DNA of 64,000 nt from Paraspadella gotoi. Its lineage: Eukaryota > Chaetognatha. The translations under genes and the position numbers were made by a program. Under the pieces are notes generated by a model that saw nothing but the letters and a program-made list of their open reading frames with translations, searched no databases and was not told the origin of the DNA. Shown piece by piece: positions 51,974 to 62,225 of this stretch (positions are counted from its first letter, which is position 1; every line of letters starts with the position of its first letter). The stretch spans positions 13,383,039 to 13,447,038 of the forward strand of contig CM119271.1 of the NCBI GenBank assembly GCA_051294375.1, read 5' to 3'.

Positions 51974-52305
51974 AGAGAGAAGAGAGAGAGGGAGTAGATA
52001 ATTTGGGTGCAGAAATCGAAGGGGAAAAACGTGAGGAGTTTTTTGCTCTTTTCCGTGGAAGAAGAAACGCGGGAAACGGAATGGCTAAGGAAATGCAACG
52101 GAAGTGGCATAAGGATGCCAACGGAATGGCATAAGGGCATGAAACTTGGAAATGGAATAGAGATGTAAAGAAGTGGCATAAGGAAATGCAAACCGGAAGT
52201 GGCATAGGCATGGTAACTGGGAATAGATAGAGATGGGTAAAACGGAAGTGGCTAAAGATGGCTAGGAAGTAGGATAATGGCAATGGCAACGGAGTGAATA
52301 AGCTG
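45915..52305 (-). repeat. Right arm of spaced inverted repeat, indel-rich
   Basis: Mirror of 32,437-38,925. Single-base gains and losses are frequent throughout (minisatellite units vary by one base, and the GTC array of the left arm is broken at 50,690-50,790). The sequence is purine-rich on the plus strand. It contains no N, so it covers all four gaps of the left arm. A 399-residue minus-strand frame (49,073-50,272) is minisatellite and GA repeat only. Confidence 0.9.
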
Positions 52306-52330
52306 NNNNNNNNNNNNNNNNNNNNNNNNN
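52306..52330. other. 25-N gap between the right arm and the satellite
   Basis: Marks an abrupt change from the CCGGAAGTGGC minisatellite to the 16-bp satellite, so this is a scaffold join without sequence support. Confidence 0.9.
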
Positions 52331-52623
52331 CTCCTTTGTAAATGTATTCCTGTTAGATGAGTTCCTGCAAACGTACTATCCTGCCAAATTTTTCCTGTGC
52401 AAATTATTCCTGTACAAATTCATTCCTGTGCAAATTCATTCCTAGTACAAATTCATTCCTGTGCAAATTCATTCCTGTGCAAATTCATTCCTGTACAAAA
52501 ATTCATTCCTGTGCAAATCATTCCTGTGCAAATTCATTCCTGTACAAATTCTTCCATTACAAATGTATTCCTGTTACAAAATTAATTCCTGTGCAAATTA
52601 TTTCTTTTAAAAATGTATCCTAC
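52331..52623 (+). repeat. 16-bp satellite, left block
   Basis: Units TTCATTCCTGTGCAAA and variants (TGTATTCCTGTTACAAA), ending at ATTTCTTTTAAAAATGTAT and the insertion site of the LTR element. Confidence 0.9.
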
Positions 52624-52986
52624 TGTTGTAACGTGGTCTTGGCCCTCAAAGATGACGGATAGAGAGCTAGATAATACATAATTGACTAGTCTTAATTTGA
52701 AGTTACCTGAAATTATTGTAAGATTGCCAAAGTTGTATAGAAATAAACAGTGATAAAATATTGCGTCTTATCCCTTGAGATCTAAAATGGAATGTACTAA
52801 AATCTCGGCCTCCCCTCGTCTCTCTTCCTTTGTTTATTCTATTTAGACAAAATGTTTACAAAATAGCGCTGAGTTCCTGGGAATCTATGAAATATTTAAA
52901 TCTTGGAACTGAGAAAATTTAGAGAGAACAAATTTGAACGAAAGTTAATTACTAAAATTGGAGCTTAATTAAAATTATTACTAACA
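52624..52986 (-). repeat. 3' LTR
   Basis: Carries an AATAAA signal on the minus strand near 52,838 (GAATAAACAAAGG). Differs from the other LTR mainly by one-base indels. Confidence 0.8.
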
Positions 52987-53001
52987 TAACTCCCCCCAAA
53001 A
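52987..53001 (-). other. Polypurine tract of the LTR element
   Basis: TTTTGGGGGGAG on the minus strand, two to three bases from the LTR, in the position required to prime plus-strand DNA synthesis. Confidence 0.65.
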
Positions 53002-56000
53002 CAAATTTTAAATGGCAAATAGATGAGTAAAGGCCTAAATAATTGCAGCTAGCCAAATGATCACATTAAGCAGTAGTACAAATAATCTCAATAGTTATAA
53101 ACAGTATTACAATTTGATCACATATAGATAAATTTAAGAAAAGTAAATAATAGGACAAAAAAATTTAATCTGCGCTGCAATCTAATATAAAAAAACGTAA
53201 ACAAAAACAAAATTGTTTGAAAATAAGTTCGAAAACTGCCGGCAAACAGTTCGAGAATAAAATGTTAAATTAATTATATACATATATATTGAAACCAATA
53301 TGGGTAAACAAACATCAAATAAACATTTCCACGCAAATTATGGCAGTCAGTTCACGGGCCCCCAAAATCTATTTTTGATCTTATTTTTCATATCTTTCCT
53401 TCAAACATCCAAATCAATTTTAATCGATCTCATCGCCGTCCACAATATTTCGAATATAAAGAACTCATCCTGCTCTTCCTGCCTCCCAACCCGAAAATGT
53501 AAGTGTACGGATCAGTCTATCATCCTCTTTAAAGGTGCGCAAATTATAATTAAGTCATCAATTTCAATAAGGAATAATCGTTTCATAATTTTAATTTAAG
53601 TTCAAAAACTACTTGGTCGTCTTGTTGCATTGTCATTGTCTGCTGCATTGCTCATTGGCATCGTCGCCCTTCAAAGATCGTCGTTGTGATCGGAGGTTAA
53701 GAGAAAGGTGCAAATTAATTCAGTGCCGAAACATGCAAAAATCAATTTAAATCGAAATGAAAGAGTGCGAACAGATTCGTGCAAACAGCGTTATTTTGAA
53801 GTTAAAAGGCGTGCAAAAATTTCAGGAATTCGGTCCAGTCAAAGTATCTTTGTCTGTCCCTTACTCTGCTCTATCATTGCACAAGAATAAGAAGCGTCCG
53901 TCGCGCCTCAGCGCAAATCGAAAACCAAAATCGCGGACATCGAAGATCACTCCAAATTTAGGTAAACCCATTCGAATGTTTATTTCAATGTAAACACCCG
54001 TTCTTATTTAGGTTCTATAAAAATTCGAATTAAATATTAATGAACTAAATAATAATATTCATATTCTAATTTGTTCAAACCATTATCAGGTTGGTTGACT
54101 CGATCAAAATTTACATTTCAATAATAAATTCTGTTTTACAATTCAGTTAAATTAAATTTAACAAAAATCTGGTATTAGTTAAGAAACTTAGCTAGCATAT
54201 GTATCCTCCAGAAATCGAATAAAACGAGTAGGCGACTTCGATCCGGATCTCTCTTTCTCTCTCTCAACTCTTTCTCTCTCTCTCTCTCTTCCGCGCCTTC
54301 ACGAGTCGTTTACTTCAATCTTTGCTGTAAGATGCTGAAGTAAAATGATTATCAAATATCGGTTCATACGGTGAAGCATAGTGAAGCAGAGTGGAGATCC
54401 TGATTATTATTATTAGTAAGAAAAGAAAATAAAATCGTCGGTCGAATTCTATTAAAAATCCAATGCCCGCTAAAGAAATTGTTTTCTTCCCTCAGTTCAA
54501 TCGGAAGTATTTTAGAATATTTACTTCTAAACAAATGTAAACCAAATTTTCTCTCTCTCGCCGTATAAAATCAATACGACTTTTGTACAAATAGCCAATT
54601 CGATTCCATTCGCTTTTCTGATTTCAATTAAACCGATTCATCTCATTTGTTCCCATTTTTATCTCGACCACTTCAACTTTATTATTATACTAATGTTCAC
54701 ACGCATTGATAATTAGGATTAATTACTATTAAATTTAATAATTAACTAGGTTTAGCTTGTTCTTTTGTAAAATTGAGAGCCGCCGACTTATATCTTCTGT
54801 AATTTCTTGTCATATCATCGCGAAAGTAAGTCGCCTGTAAACAAAACAAAAAAAAATGTAATGATCGGTCATACGCGAAGCATTTAGTATAAGATGTTTT
54901 CACCGATTCGATTATAGCATATTAATCCCATTAATTTTAATAAATGACTTGCCTAGCCCGTTCCCTTGATAAATGAGAACAAATAATTTTTACAAATGGC
55001 CAAGTAATATTTCAGTATATCAATAATATTTTTACTTTATACATCTCGTTCCCACTCTCTCCAAAACTCATCGCGTGTATTCCGGGTTACCTGGAATGGT
55101 CTCTTTCCCGCTACGAGATGCACGGACTCATGTTTAATGGAGATGTTCGACTTTTCTTCAAAATTGTCGGACCACTTTCGTAAGTCGGGTTCTTTATCTA
55201 ACCATTTCAAAAATTCGAACAGTCAGATTTGATTTAATTCGTTCCGAGTACGCGTTGATGTCTACTGACATACGTACTTTGTTGTTACTTGTACTCAACC
55301 AGTTTTCTTTAAATAGTTCGATCGATCTTTCGTTAAGTCAACTCATTTTACCATCGATCGAAACCAATCCCAATCCATGAGATTCAAATATCTTTAAAGG
55401 CATGAGCGACATCTTCACCGAAGTAGATTTTATCGGTATTAAGAAAGATTCTCTACTGTAAGAATATATATTTATACCTTTCGAGTTTGCTATTCGGACC
55501 CAGCAAATCGCAAGAAGTATTGTCTCGGTGCAAACGGCATTTTATCGATGTGTTTCTCCTTCACGTCGGTTTATGTGTAACTCACACAAATATGACAGTT
55601 TCTGATTCGTCCGAATTCGTCGTCGCATTTCAGCGTAATGTACATTGTCGATATAATTTAAAAACGGTATTTGTAAGTTACAATGCCATAATCGTGTGTA
55701 CTTTCTCGGCCATTCGATCAGCTGCTTAGTATCGGACTAATATTAATAGTTATCGACCTTTCCATGTTTCCTTTACAAATACTAAAAATAATTTGCTGGA
55801 TTATTTATTTTGAAAGCGAGATGTGTCGTAATATCTTAAGTCATTGTGCTCTAAGTGTAAAAGCGTGCCTTTTCGCTGGCGAGTATCGTTATTTATGATC
55901 CAAGATTTCCACCTTTGATTTCGTCGAAGTCGTTTTTGTAATTTTAGAATTTCGTTTCGCTTCCTAATTGTGTGAAAGCGTTGCAATTCACATCTTTGAA

Positions 56001-56130
56001 CTCGAACTTCTTCAATCCGAGTTTCGGTTTGTTGCTAATAAATCATCAGTCGAAGTGAGTTTATCGCTACACTTTTCTTTCTGTCAATAAATCATCGGTC
56101 GAAGTGACGCTTTATCGTACTTTTCTTTGG
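53002..56130. other. Interior of the LTR element, downstream part: no gene recognised
   Basis: AT-rich, ordinary-looking sequence without long frames (longest 99 residues). A (CT)n tract sits at 54,250-54,292. A 58-bp segment (CAATAAATCATC(A/G)GTCGAAGTGA) is present twice at 56,025-56,125. I see no conserved retroviral or cellular motif. Confidence 0.5.
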
Positions 56131-56189
56131 TATCGTTTAATTGATATATATATTACAGCAGCAGAAGCCATGCTCCGATGAAACTTCAC

Positions 56190-56367
56190 CATTTAGTCTT
56201 ACATTTACAACCTCTCGCAGACCTTACCTTTGGAAAAAACCTCTCGCAAACCTTACTTTGGAAAACTCTGCGCAAACCTTTACCTTTTGGAACTCTCGCA
56301 AACCTTTACCTTTGAAACCTCTCAAACAAACCTTACCTTTGTACACTTGCCCCCCCCCCCCCCCCCC
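56190..56367 (+). repeat. ~29-bp repeat and an 18-base C run inside the LTR element
   Basis: About five units of CCTCTCGCAAACCTTACCTTT with variants, followed by C18 at 56,350-56,367. The repeat lets two short frames run but has no other sign of coding. Confidence 0.8.
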
Positions 56368-56803
56368 AATCCTGCAGCGATTCGTTTGCTTCTTGAGTTT
56401 CAACCCCTGAGGTGACAGCGGATTCCACCTTCAGATCCAGCGCCCAAAAGATTCTAAAGGGAATATTTCTGAGTCATCTGAATTTATTTAGATATTTTTA
56501 GATTCATTTTTACCAAGGCCCTTCTTTTCCCCCTTTCAAAAATAAATTCATTTCATTTCGTTTCTCCTCAGAGAAAAGGTTTTTGGTAGGCGATTACCTC
56601 ACCCTATTGAAATTCTTAATAACAATATCGCGCCAAAAATATTTTAGCCTCTGACATTTTTGAATTTTTGTCGCTCGCGTTCCAAACTTCTTGATTAATG
56701 ATCGGGGCATGTAAAGTCGACGCGTATTTGAAGACGAACAATTAATGTTATATCTAACTAAGGCCAGTATGAAACTACTCTAGAATCGACAAAAACATAA
56801 GTT

Positions 56804-57343
56804 TTACAAAAATTTTCGGATTTCGATTTTCAGTTCGGTCTGTCCAGCTACTATATTTAGCTTCTCTGGAGAAACGGAATAAGTAACACCTTTCACCTTT
56901 ATTTCTATGTCATTGAATGCCTTCACATCACCACCTAATAAATTCGGACATTCATTGACCCATACACAGAAAAAAATCGATATAAAATCCTCACTAAATG
57001 ACATCCATTCAATCCACAGCATCACCATTCGCTCTAATATAAATAAAATAAAATTTAAAAAAGAAAGTGGTGCTATCTGAACCGGGCGCGGAGCTCTCAA
57101 TGCGGCACAGTCTACGACAGGAGAATCATAATCCTGGCGGCGGCGGCGGCGGCGGTGCTGCATCGCAGACGCTTTTCGATAATCCCCAAGACGTTGAAAT
57201 TTCCTTTCCGGAAGAGGTTTCCGTACGGCGTCGGCCACGCCCTCACAACGCCCATTTCCGATGATCGGTCGTTGTCGTCTGTAATTCAGGAATAAACGAT
57301 GAAACGAACTCCTAACCATTGTCCGAGAATACAGCGGCGGCAA
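56804..57343 (-). CDS. 179-residue open frame inside the LTR element, unrecognised
   Basis: Minus-strand frame in the same direction as the element. The first ~75 residues are arginine-rich and include a run encoded by the GGC repeat at 57,136. A hydrophobic stretch (LNFILFILERMVMLWI) lies near residues 95-115, and the last 45 residues are more ordinary (FNDIEIKVKGVTYSVSPEKL). I know no family that fits. Only its length and strand support it. Confidence 0.25.
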   Translation of the reverse strand: MPPLYSRTMVRSSFHRLFLNYRRQRPIIGNGRCEGVADAVRKPLPERKFQRLGDYRKASAMQHRRRRRRQDYDSPVVDCAALRAPRPVQIAPLSFLNFILFILERMVMLWIEWMSFSEDFISIFFCVWVNECPNLLGGDVKAFNDIEIKVKGVTYSVSPEKLNIVAGQTELKIEIRKFL

Positions 57344-57391
57344 AGGCGGCTGTGGAATATGGTACTGCGCAAGTGGAGGAACATCGTTGTG

Positions 57392-57835
57392 TCAGAAAAG
57401 GCTGCAGAACGAGAAAGCAGAACGCAAGGACGCAGCATTCGCTCTCCATCGTGAATTACGCGGCGGAAGCGGAATAATGCTTATCGATTTAACAGTTCCG
57501 ATGTCGTACGCTGCGCGAAGCCGGCGGAAACGCCCAAAATAGTCGTATCTCCCGCGAGGCATCTCTAAAATTTTCAAATGAGTCGCGACGAGTTCGCCCC
57601 TTCGTCGATCGCGGGTTCGATCGCTTGGTCGGCCATGATTCCAATTAACATGTGCAGGACAATGAAATAATCGGTTGTAGCTCTTGAGCAAGCCATCGTG
57701 AATCGTAATCGAAATTCGAAAATCTTTAACGGTCCGCGTTCTGGTTTCCTTGTAATCCTTGGTAAAAGTAAATAGTATAAATTGTTTACTCAGATAATTT
57801 TTCGTTTCTTTAGGTACGCTTTCCCCTCCGCCCAA
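57392..57835 (-). CDS. 147-residue open frame inside the LTR element, unrecognised
   Basis: Lies 48 bases upstream of the 179-residue frame on the same strand. Basic and mixed composition (FRISITIHDGLLKSYNRLF, CPAHVNWNHGRPSDRTRDRR). It is not made of simple repeat, which makes it better than most frames here, but no domain is recognised. The two frames might be parts of one Gag-like protein split by an error. Confidence 0.25.
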   Translation of the reverse strand: MGGGESVPKETKNYLSKQFILFTFTKDYKETRTRTVKDFRISITIHDGLLKSYNRLFHCPAHVNWNHGRPSDRTRDRRRGELVATHLKILEMPRGRYDYFGRFRRLRAAYDIGTVKSISIIPLPPRNSRWRANAASLRSAFSFCSLF

Positions 57836-58597
57836 GGAAGGAAAAATACCGCTTCAACTTGTTTATATTATTTGACACAATTCAAAATACTATCTAACAT
57901 ACCGTGCCATTTTTGTTACACAAATACATTGTTCGTTTCAACCGTGCAAAGATAAACGAAAAAGGAAATTTCATGTATCGAAAAAACAATCTAAATAGGA
58001 ACGGGCAAAAAGAAATAATTAACCAAAACGTCGAAATTATTAAAACATAGATCACATCGTCTTACACTAAATAATCTTTTTAAGTCCAGTTAAAATCCGA
58101 AAACTTAAGTTATCATTAAAAAAAAATCGGTTGAATCGATCGAAAGTCGAGAAAACATTCTTACAAGTCGGAGAGATGCTCTGTTTGCGTGAGAAATTTA
58201 AAGGAAAGAAAACTCGAAAAATCGTTTGTTCCGGATGATGACGGGTCGATTGAGACGTTGAAAATAAAAATATTCGGTCTAACCCATGACTCGTATCAAC
58301 TGATCGTAAAGAAAGTCGTGATCTATTATTTGCTTTAGGTTTAATGTTTTGGTTTTCGAGTAAGAAAGATCCAAAATTGGTTTCTTTTCCAATCATAATC
58401 ATATTCTAATGTCAGACTGAGGCTAAACAAAAACAGAAAAATATACTAAAGTTTAAGAAAAAAATTTCTTTCACTTACAATGCATTTCGTTTCATTGGAA
58501 AAGAAAAAAAAAATCTTATGTTACCCCCTTATCAACTCGGACAAAAACAAATATCCGTACGCACAGCATAACTTCGAGCTGTCCGTTAAGCGAACAA

Positions 58598-58609
58598 CGC
58601 TGGCCACCA
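58598..58609 (-). other. Primer binding site of the LTR element
   Basis: TGGTGGCCAGCG begins at the base next to the LTR. With one extra C it matches TGGTGGCAGCG, the complement of the tRNA-Leu 3' end (CGCTGCCACCA) seen elsewhere in this window. Confidence 0.6.
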
Positions 58610-58977
58610 TGTTGGTAACGTGTCTGTGGCCCTCAAAAGATGACGGATAGAGAGGCTAGATAATACATAATTACTAGTCTTAATTTGAAGTTACCTGAAA
58701 TAATTGTAGATTGCCAAAGTTTGTATTAGAAAATTAAACAGTTGATAAAATATTGCGTCTTAATTCCTGAGATCTAAAAATGGAATGTACTAAAATCCGG
58801 CCTCCCTCTCGTCTCTCTTCCTTTGTTTTATTCATTAGACAAAATGTTACAAATAGGACGCTGAGTTCCTGCGGAATCTATGAAATATGTAAACTTTTGG
58901 AACTAGAAAATTTAGAGAGACAAAAATTGAACGAAAGTTTAATTACTAATTGGAGGCTAATTAAAATATTACTAACA
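58610..58977 (-). repeat. 5' LTR
   Basis: TGTTGGTAACGTG to ATTACTAACA on the plus strand. Collinear with 52,624-52,986 over its whole length. Confidence 0.8.
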
Positions 58978-61900
58978 CTTACACAAATTCATTCTTGTGA
59001 AAATTCATTTCGTACAAAAGCATTCTTGTGCATGTATGCATTCCTGTGCAAATGAATTCCTGTGAAAATGTATTCTGTGGCAAATGATTTCTTGTTTCAA
59101 ATTATCTCTGTGCAAATTCATTCAGTAGTAAAGATATCCCTTTGCTAATAGTATAATTCAATGTATTCCTCGTGGAATTCGATACCGCGAGCAGTTTACC
59201 ATCCATTGCACACAAGCGTCCTGAATTTCAGGGTATGAAGATATTATCGCTACACCGTACAATGCATCCTATACAAATTTGTTCCTGTGCAAATGTGTTA
59301 CTGTGCAAATACATTCCCTGTATGCAAATGTATTCCTGTGCAAATGTATTTCTGTGCAAATTCATTCAGTTGCAAAGTTATCCATTTCAAATGTTTTCTG
59401 TGCCAATGTATTCCTGTACAAAGTATTCCTGTGTAAATTGTTCTTGTGCAAATGTTGTTCCTGTGAAAATGCATCTGCTGCAAATTTGGTCCTTGTGCCA
59501 AATGTGTTACTGTGCAAATCATTCCTGTGCCAAATTGTATTCCTGTGCAAAAGTATTCTTGCTGCAAAATTTTCTGTGCAAATTCATTCAGTTTGCAAAG
59601 TTATCCCTTTTCCAATGTTTCATGTGCAAATGTATTCCTGTTCTCAAATGGTATTCCTCTGTAAATTGTTCTTGTGCAAATGTGTTCCTGTGCAATGCCA
59701 TTCCAGTGGCAATATTTTTCCTGTGCAAATGTATTCCTGAGCAAATGTAATTCCTGGCAAATGTATTCGGTACAAATGCATTCCTGCTGCAAATGTATTC
59801 CTGTGCAAATTGTTCCTGTCAAATGTGTCCCTGTGCAAAAACATTTTTATGAAAATGCATTCCTGTACAAATTCATTCCTTGAGCAAATTCATTCTTGTA
59901 CAATTTATTCCTATGCCAATTCATTCCTATGCAAATTTATTCCCTGTGCCCATTCCTGGCAAATTATCCCTGTGCAAATTTATTCTGTACAAATTCATTC
60001 CTGTGCAAATTTAATCCTTGTGCAAATTCAATCCTGTGCAAATTCTTCCATTACAAATGTATTCTGTACCAATGATTCCTGCCAAATTATTTCTCAAAAT
60101 GGATCCTGTGCAAATTTATTACCTGTTAAAATTGCATTCCTGGCTAATTCATTCCTGTGCAAGAATGATTTTGCACAGGAATGATTTTTGCACACGAATG
60201 AATTTGCACGTGGAATGAAATGTGCACAGCGAATGAATTAAGGGGGTGAAACTTAGGCAAAGATTTTTTACTTAAAACAGGTAATAACAAATTCTTGGTA
60301 CCTAGTAGCTTAACTGAATAAAAGTAGGCAATTTTTTAATTGAGGAAAGGAATTAGTTGCATAAGAATACATTTGTAAAAGAAATAATTGCGTAACAGAA
60401 ATTTAATTTGCCCACAGGAATACACTTTTTATATAACAGAATAATTTGCGACAGGTGATTGAATTTGGCACAAGTAATGAATTTGCACAGAAATGTGTTG
60501 TACATTTTGTACAGGAATAAATTTGAACAAGAATGCCTTTGCACTGAATACTGCGTGGAAACTTTTAGCAAAGGAATAAACTTGTGGCAACAGAATTGAT
60601 TTGCACAGGGATTGAATTGCCAAGGAAGGAATTGCCACAAGAATGTATTTGGACACAAGAATAAATTATCACAGGATTGAATGTGCACAGGAATGGAATT
60701 TGTAGAGGATGAATTTGCACAGGAATGAATTTGCATAGGAATAAATTTGGAACAAGGAATAAATTTGCACAGAATACAAATTGAACACAGGAATGAATTT
60801 GCATAGAAGAATTTGCAACAGGAATAAATGTGCAAGGAATACATTTGCACAAAATTTATTCCTGTGATTTGCAACTCATTCCTGTTTAAAGAATTTATTC
60901 CTGTGCAAATTTATTTTTCTGCAAATTCATACCTGTGCAAATTCAATCGTAGCTGCAAATTTATTCCTGTGCAAATTCAATCTGCGGTTCAAATCATTAT
61001 CTGCTGCAACTTCCTTCTTGGAGCAAAATTCAATCCTTGTGGCAAATTCATTCCTGGTGCCAAATTCATTCCTGTACAATTCATTCCTGTGCAAATTCAT
61101 GTCCTGTGCAAAATTTCATTCCTGTGCAAAATTCAATCCTGTTGCAAAAATTCCAATTCCTTTGTTTTGCCCAAAAAAAAAAATTTTTTTGCTTCCATAC
61201 AAATGCTACTCCCTGTACAAAATTAATTCCTGTGCAAATTTATTCCGGCACCCTCTGCAGGCGAGAATTCATCCTGTTGAAATTCATTCCTGCAAATTCA
61301 TTCCTGTGCAAATTCAGAATCCTGTGCAAATTCTGTCCATATAACCAAATGTACTCTGTAACAAATTAATTCCTGTGCAATTCATTCCTGTACAAATTCA
61401 TCCTGTGCAAATGTCATTCCTGTGCAAATTCGAGTCCGTACAAAATTCGTTCCTGTGACAAATTTGATTCCTGTACAAATTCATTCCTGTCAAATTCGAT
61501 TCTGTGCAAAATTCAATCCTGTGCCAAATTCTTCATTACAATGTACTCCTGTACAAAATTCATTCCTGTGCAAATTCATTCCTGTGCCAAATTCATCCTG
61601 TACAAATTCATTCCTGTGCAAATTCATTCCTGTACAAATTCTTCCTGTGCAAATTCATGTCCTGTGCAAATCAATCCTGTGCAAATTCTTCGATTACAAA
61701 TGTACTCCTGACAAATAATCCTGTGCAGATTCATTCCTGCTGCAAATTCAGTTACCTGCTGCAAATTCATTCCTGTGCAAATATCAATCTGTGCAAATTC
61801 TTCCCACACTACAAATGTACTCCTGTACAAATTAATTCCTTCAAATTCGATTACCTGTACAATTCATTGCCACAGCACCGTGCAAATCATTCCTGTGCAA

Positions 61901-62225
61901 TTCATTCCTGTGACAAATTACTTCCTGTGCAAATGCAATTCCTGTGCAAACTCGAGAATCCTGTGTCAAATTCTCCATTACAAATGTACTCCTGTACAAA
62001 GTCAATTCCTGTGCAAATTGCATTCACTGTGCAAATCATGTCCTGTGCAAATTTCTTCAATTACAAATGTACTCCTGTACAAATTATTGTGTAGCAAATT
62101 ATTTCTTTTAAAATGTATTACTACACAAATTCATTCTTGTGAAATATTCATTTCTGTCACAAAAGCAGTCTTTGCAATATGCATATCCTGCTGCAAATGA
62201 ATTCCTGTGAAAATGTATTTGTGCC
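58978..62225 (+). repeat. 16-bp satellite array, main block
   Basis: About 150 units of TTCATTCCTGTGCAAA or TGTATTCCTGTGCAAA, many with one-base indels. A block between about 60,160 and 60,850 is in reverse orientation (TTTGCACAGGAATGAA). A longer pattern, CTTCCATTACAAATGTACTCCTGTAC, recurs every 120-170 bp near 61,520-62,060. Non-satellite islands lie at 59,150-59,270, 60,240-60,400 and 61,140-61,270. All frames are open because 16 is not a multiple of three. Confidence 0.95.
62085..62225 (+). other. Empty-site copy of the LTR insertion locus
   Basis: AATTATTTCTTTTAAAATGT then ATTACTACACAAATTCATTC joins, without interruption, the sequences found just left (52,597-52,623) and just right (58,978-59,090) of the LTR element. 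The match continues for over 100 bases on the right (GCAAATGAATTCCTGTGAAAA). Confidence 0.75.

Larger units (their letters stand above)
52624..58977 (-). mobile_element. LTR retroelement inserted in the satellite; no gag-pol recognised
   Basis: Two direct repeats of 363 and 368 bp (52,624-52,986; 58,610-58,977) begin TGTTG and end TAACA. On the minus strand the upstream LTR is followed at once by TGGTGGCCAGCG (58,609 down to 58,598), fitting a tRNA primer binding site, and the other LTR is preceded by TTTTGGGGGGAGTTA (53,001 to 52,987), a polypurine tract. Flanks CCTAC and CTTAC fit a 5-bp target duplication with one mismatch. The 5.6 kb interior shows no reverse transcriptase, protease or integrase motif on either strand, so it looks non-autonomous or has captured unrelated DNA. 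Confidence 0.8.

Noticed and set aside
57605-57625. GGGTTCGATC, a possible tRNA B box
   Set aside because: No cloverleaf can be built around it.
52331-62225. Regularly spaced short repeats suggesting a CRISPR array
   Set aside because: Units are contiguous 16-bp satellite without unique spacers, in clearly eukaryotic DNA.
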